From Virgibacillus proomii (GTDB lineage Bacteria > Bacillota > Bacilli > Bacillales > Amphibacillaceae): DNA of 64,000 nucleotides. Both the position numbers and the translations under genes were made by a program. The stretch lies in assembly GCF_900162615.1 (NCBI RefSeq), contig NZ_FUFN01000010.1, positions 130,149 through 194,148 of the forward strand. The letters are read 5' to 3'. Each line of letters starts with the position of its first letter. The first letter of the stretch is position 1. Shown here piece by piece: positions 63,775 through 64,000 of this stretch. The notes below the pieces were generated by a model, which searched no databases, had not been told where the DNA came from, and saw only the letters and a program-made list of their open reading frames with translations.

Positions 63775-64000
63775 TAGATCCCCCTAAACGGAATATATGT
63801 TCGTTTATTTGTGAAAAATAAATAGTGTACATCAAATACACTATAAGTGCGTATTCAAAAATAAATAATCTGATGTCGCTAGGATCGCAATCTCCTTCGA
63901 AAATGGTGGTGTGTCGCTGGCGAAGCATTTTTTTATTACCCCTTGAAAAAGAAAAGCTCTTTTTTGCTTATAAATTCGCCGCGTCATTCTTACCAGACTT

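Noticed and set aside
63701..63928. 75-codon minus-strand frame at the window end
   Set aside because: It lacks a ribosome site and overlaps the start of the ImmA/IrrE-type gene in another frame.

Overview
The window reads as a low-GC Firmicute of the Bacillaceae (Oceanobacillus/Virgibacillus-like; the genus is a guess). The evidence is a Bacillus-type rRNA-tRNA cluster, strong AGGAGG ribosome binding sites, TTGACA/TATAAT promoters, an S-box (SAM-I) riboswitch ahead of methionine genes, a YezD-type protein, and LXG-toxin and phage debris. It opens in the 3' part of a 23S rRNA gene, followed by 5S rRNA, tRNA-Asn(GTT) and the 5' half of a host tRNA-Thr(GGT).

Region 1 (about 1.8-33.9 kb) is an integrated mobile element of about 32 kb, called element A here. 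It entered the anticodon-loop region of tRNA-Thr(GGT) and split the gene: the 5' half is at 1774-1813 and the 3' half at 33870-33911, with a shared 9-bp core ATGGTAAGG. Just inside the left junction the element carries its own complete tRNA-Thr(GGT) at 1846-1916, which probably replaces the broken host gene. Copies of TTAGGGGCTTA near both ends look like integrase arm sites. The left part is the mobility and replication module: tyrosine integrase, zinc-ribbon protein, small DNA-binding proteins, primase-polymerase, D5-like helicase, an iteron cluster (possible origin) and a replication-relaxation protein. No conjugation or capsid genes are seen, so it resembles a satellite or mobilizable element. 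The rest is cargo: a PD-(D/E)XK nuclease gene with an internal amber codon, a methyltransferase, an AbrB/RelE toxin-antitoxin pair, an orphan catalytic-only recombinase, a complete type III restriction-modification system, HicB-like proteins, a proline-repeat surface protein with small membrane proteins, a large DEAH helicase-nuclease next to a beta-propeller protein (the best candidate for an undescribed defence module), and a two-gene ribosome-protection operon (RlmA-type methyltransferase plus ABC-F) behind an ErmD-type leader peptide and terminator.

Region 2 (about 33.9-47.7 kb) is a graveyard of older elements at the same tRNA site. It has a second, decayed tRNA-Thr 3' end (37077-37118), a broken second integrase, and broken primase, terminase, holin, group II intron reverse transcriptase and LXG-toxin genes. 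Genes that look intact are an Imm22-like immunity protein, an Ltp-type superinfection-exclusion lipoprotein, a CI-like repressor with an ImmA-like peptidase, a sigma-like late regulator, an S74-chaperone tail fibre, and a beta-helix tailspike under a LexA-box promoter.

Region 3 (about 47.7-56.5 kb) holds a small metal-handling locus (free HMA protein, CPG-type P1B ATPase, Cys-containing Crp/Fnr regulator with a palindromic operator), an IS3 remnant, an erythromycin-esterase-family protein, relics of a second metal locus, and an ABC-2 exporter pair.

Region 4 (about 56.9-63.1 kb) is chromosomal methionine biosynthesis: SAM-I riboswitch, yezD, metI, a frameshifted yitJ (homocysteine methyltransferase/MTHF reductase) and metE. 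An ImmA/IrrE-type peptidase gene closes the window.
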